The position numbers and the translations under genes were made by a program. A stretch of DNA of 64,000 bases from Burkholderia sp. Ax-1724 (GTDB taxonomy: Bacteria; Pseudomonadota; Gammaproteobacteria; Burkholderiales; Burkholderiaceae), in the NCBI RefSeq assembly GCF_011752995.1, contig NZ_VWWL01000026.1:43779-107778 (forward strand), written 5' to 3'. How positions within the stretch are numbered: position 1 is the first letter of the stretch; each line of letters opens with the position of its first letter. Of the stretch, positions 61,732-64,000 are shown piece by piece. The notes beneath the pieces are model-generated. The model had not been told where the DNA came from, did no database searches, and saw only the letters and a list, made by a program, of their open reading frames with translations.

Positions 61732-62664
61732 ATGAACGCTCAAACCGCTGGAAGCCGCCTTCGTCAGTTGATGGCGCGTAAGGAAAAAGTGCTGTCGGTG
61801 TTGCATCCGCCGTCCGCCGCGCTCGCGCGCATCATGGATCAGACCGGTTGCGAAGCGGGTTTCGTCGGTACCGGCAGTGTGGTCGGTTCGTACACGGGGC
61901 TTGCCGACGTCGGCTCACTGTCGATGCCGGAGTGCATACAGGTTGCCGGCTGGATCGCGCAATCGGTGCGCTTCCCCGTGATCATGGATGGAGACACGGG
62001 ACACGGCGGCATCATGGCCGTACGCCGAATGGTGCGTGAATGCATACGCGCAGGTCTCGCCGGCGTGCGAATCGACGATCAACCGCTCGAAGGCAAGCGC
62101 CGCACGCAGACGGCTGGCATCGAGGTTGTGCCAGTGGAGCAGGCGGTGGCGCGCTATCGCGCCGCCGTCGAGATGCGCGATGAACTCGATCCGAGCTTCG
62201 TGATCATGGCGCAGTGCTATGCGCGCGACGCGACCAACAGCAGCCTCGACGATACGATTTTGCGTCTGCGCGCATATCGCGAAGCCGCGGGCGTTGACTG
62301 GGTGCAACTGGAGTCGCCGCATTCGCTTGAGGAGATCCGTCAGTGCCGCGCGAGCGTCGATGGTCACTTTTCCTTCATGAAGGGCAAATTGCCACGCTAT
62401 CTGAGCGCACAAGAGCACCTCGAACTCGGTACCAATCTCGCATGGTATCCAGGCTTCACGCACCACGTGATCTGGGCGGCGCTCGGCGATTTCATGAAGG
62501 CGTTCAATGAAAAGGGTATGGCGGCCTGGGACGAATTCGAGCAGGCGCGTCGCGACGATCCCTACATCATTCCCGGCCCTGGCAGAAATGGCGAGGGCGC
62601 GGAGAAACAGGCGGAACTGGAAGCGCGTTATCAGGCGATCGATCTGAGCGCATTCCGTCGGTGA
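61732..62664 (+). CDS. Isocitrate lyase/PEP mutase family enzyme
   Basis: A 310-residue TIM-barrel lyase. It has the metal-site segment VIMDGDTGHGG, then GLAGVRIDDQ in the position of the usual IEDQ (Glu-Asp to Asp-Asp), and YARDATNSSLDD. No KKCGH cysteine motif of true isocitrate lyase is visible, so oxaloacetate decarboxylase, methylisocitrate-lyase-like or phosphonopyruvate hydrolase roles are all possible. In this context it likely cleaves or decarboxylates the acid made by the upstream pair. The ATG at 61732 is preferred over a GTG at 61708. Confidence 0.87.
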   Translation: MNAQTAGSRLRQLMARKEKVLSVLHPPSAALARIMDQTGCEAGFVGTGSVVGSYTGLADVGSLSMPECIQVAGWIAQSVRFPVIMDGDTGHGGIMAVRRMVRECIRAGLAGVRIDDQPLEGKRRTQTAGIEVVPVEQAVARYRAAVEMRDELDPSFVIMAQCYARDATNSSLDDTILRLRAYREAAGVDWVQLESPHSLEEIRQCRASVDGHFSFMKGKLPRYLSAQEHLELGTNLAWYPGFTHHVIWAALGDFMKAFNEKGMAAWDEFEQARRDDPYIIPGPGRNGEGAEKQAELEARYQAIDLSAFRR

Positions 62665-62718
62665 GAAGTTACTCGAAAAACAATAGATAACGACAACAGA
62701 TCTGGAGACAGCAGGACA

Positions 62719-63702
62719 ATGAAAAAGTCACTCTTATATGGAGCGCTCGCGTTCAGTCCGATCGCGGCGTTCGCGCAGTCTTCGTCAGTCACGCTGTACG
62801 GTATTGTCGACACCGGTATCGTGTTCGAATCGGGCGGACCAAAGGGCTGGGGTGTCAACATGTCGAGCGGCGTGCAGGACGTGAGCCGCTGGGGCATCAA
62901 GGGCGAGGAGGCGCTCGGCGGTGGCTACTCGGTGATCTTCAAGCTCGAGGACGGCATTCTTGTCAACAATGGCCAGACCGATACGGCTAATGCGGCATTC
63001 AGCCGCGTTTCGTACGTGGGTATCAGTAGCCCTTACGGAACGGTCACCGCTGGCCTCGATTTCACCCCGATCTATCTGGTGCTGTCGCCGCTTACACCGT
63101 TCGGTAATGCGTTCGGCGGGTCGCCCGGTCAATTGATGGCCGGCGAAAAGGGCGGTACGCGCGCGCCGAACCAGATCATCTACCACAGCCCGGATTTCTA
63201 CGGCTTCAAGGCGAATGTCGCATATGGCTTCGGCAATGTGGCGGGCAGCATCGGCGATTCGCAGCAGTTCGGCTTTTCGCTCAGCTACAAGATCGGACCG
63301 GCGACGTTCGAATGGGGTCACCAGCAGGTCAACAATTCAACGTCGACCGATACGTCGCGCAATGATCTGATCACTGGCCGCTACGACTTCGGCTTCGCAA
63401 CGGCGCATGTCGGCTTCGGCATTAGTCGTGGCATGGGCACGACCAACAGTCGTGATTTCCTGATCGGTTTCAGCAAGCGCGTCGCGGCTGTGCATGAGTT
63501 CTATCTCGCGTATCAGCACAAGAACGACTTGAACCAGCACCAGTTCAACGCTACCGGCATCATCGCCGATTACGGCTATTTCATATCGAAGCGCACGAAT
63601 CTGTACGTCGCGGCGTTCTGGCTCAGCAATCACCGCTTCACGACGACGAAGTTCGGCACAGGCGATCGTGAACTGGATATTGGTATTCGCCATCTTTTTT
63701 AA
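62719..63702 (+). CDS. Outer membrane porin
   Basis: A 327-residue porin, shorter than the other three. Signal MKKSLLYGALAFSPIAAFA precedes QSSSVTLYGIVDTG. Internal motifs are SRWGIKGEEALGGGYSVIFKLE and FSRVSYVGISSPYGTVTAG, with a C-terminal phenylalanine (IRHLF). It lacks the usual FGRQAFVGL; FSRVSYVGI replaces it. It follows the lyase gene by 54 bases and supplies the outer membrane route for this module. Confidence 0.93.
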   Translation: MKKSLLYGALAFSPIAAFAQSSSVTLYGIVDTGIVFESGGPKGWGVNMSSGVQDVSRWGIKGEEALGGGYSVIFKLEDGILVNNGQTDTANAAFSRVSYVGISSPYGTVTAGLDFTPIYLVLSPLTPFGNAFGGSPGQLMAGEKGGTRAPNQIIYHSPDFYGFKANVAYGFGNVAGSIGDSQQFGFSLSYKIGPATFEWGHQQVNNSTSTDTSRNDLITGRYDFGFATAHVGFGISRGMGTTNSRDFLIGFSKRVAAVHEFYLAYQHKNDLNQHQFNATGIIADYGYFISKRTNLYVAAFWLSNHRFTTTKFGTGDRELDIGIRHLF

Positions 63703-63729
63703 TAAGCAATTTAGTTCGGTATCTTAAAT

Positions 63730-64000
63730 ATGGTGCAGATGCAGGGCAGGCTCGAAGATCGGCCGCCGCGCGAGTCGATGGAATACGACGTGGTGATCGT
63801 CGGCGGCGGCCCGGCCGGGCTGTCGGCGGCGATCCGCCTGAAGCAGCGCGCCGCCGCGCAGGGCGTCGAGCTCGGCGTGTGCGTACTCGAAAAAGGCTCG
63901 GAGATCGGGGCGCATATCCTCTCGGGCGCGGTCATGGACCCGCGCGCCATCACCGAACTGATCCCCGACTGGAAGGACAAAGGCGCGCCGCTGGACGTTC
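63730..64000 (+). CDS. Electron-transfer flavoprotein-ubiquinone oxidoreductase (5' part, cut by window edge)
   Basis: The reading MEYDVVIVGGGPAGLSAAIRLKQ continues with VCVLEKGSEIGAHILSGAVMDPRA. This is the FAD-binding opening of ETF-QO, which moves electrons from acyl-CoA and other dehydrogenases through ETF to ubiquinone. The first 16 codons (MVQMQGRLEDRPPRES) do not match the usual N-terminus, and no ribosome site precedes the ATG at 63730; the internal ATG at 63778 may be used. It begins only 28 bases after the porin stop. The rest lies beyond the window. Confidence 0.9.
   Translation, partial: MVQMQGRLEDRPPRESMEYDVVIVGGGPAGLSAAIRLKQRAAAQGVELGVCVLEKGSEIGAHILSGAVMDPRAITELIPDWKDKGAPLDV

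Noticed and set aside
61479..61781. A 100-codon plus-strand frame over the operator region
   Set aside because: It contains the repeated GTGTATACAC sites and overlaps the start of the lyase gene; no family features.

Overview
The window looks like chromosomal accessory DNA from a Burkholderiaceae bacterium (Burkholderia, Paraburkholderia or Caballeronia type). The evidence is high GC with strong GC3 codon bias, four trimeric porins of the beta-proteobacterial SSVTLYG type, many MFS carriers, and FCD-type GntR, LysR and LacI regulators. No rRNA, tRNA, CRISPR array or recognisable insertion sequence was seen. Both ends cut genes: a GFA-family protein at the left and an ETF-ubiquinone oxidoreductase at the right.

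Layout. 0-7.5 kb: GFA protein fragment, LacI regulator, and a five-gene efflux operon on the minus strand (TetR, membrane fusion protein, ABC ATPase, ABC permease, outer membrane factor). Four of its genes overlap by four bases, and an 18-bp palindrome lies upstream of the TetR gene. 7.5-9.8 kb: a scar of two gene remnants, then a lower-GC gene with ankyrin-like repeats behind a perfect TTCG-N16-TTCG (hrpII) box and a matching -10. This is a strong type III effector candidate. 9.8-19.4 kb: an acid-sugar type catabolic region (LysR, EthD-like protein, MFS, epimerase, sugar isomerase-like protein, HIBADH-like dehydrogenase, FadR-type regulator, enolase-superfamily dehydratase, second MFS). 19.5-22.5 kb: SET-domain methyltransferase, hydrolase, porin.

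22.7-30.6 kb: a GntR-controlled amino-acid-like module (MHS carrier, gamma-glutamyltransferase homologue, Asp/Glu racemase family protein, DadA-like oxidase, TPP enzyme); related operator motifs occur in all three promoter regions. 31.2-37.3 kb: a MarR-controlled module (hydrolase, porin, MHS carrier, luciferase-like monooxygenase, FMN reductase) with a shared 18-bp operator motif at both transcription units. 37.4-40.9 kb: a translationally coupled phosphonate operon (phnX, Fe-alcohol dehydrogenase, MFS). 41.3-43.3 kb: TetR and a YbfB-type MFS with twin operators. 43.6-55.5 kb: a GntR-controlled catabolic operon (two aldehyde dehydrogenases, AA_synth family protein, hydrolase, two proteins of unknown function, aldo/keto reductase, porin, MFS). 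55.7-57.4 kb: an ECF42-type sigma factor with its DGPF/YCII partner. 57.8-63.7 kb: a tricarboxylate-like module (Bug binding protein, muconate-lactonizing-type enolase, MmgE/PrpD, PEP-mutase/isocitrate-lyase family enzyme, porin) with repeated GTGTATACAC sites.

Taken together, the region is a row of self-contained catabolic cassettes. Most carry a regulator, an uptake system (porin and/or MFS carrier) and two to six enzymes. Substrates are inferred from families and are mostly unknown. The least explained parts are the hrp-box effector candidate and the 46-52 kb operon with two unrecognised proteins.
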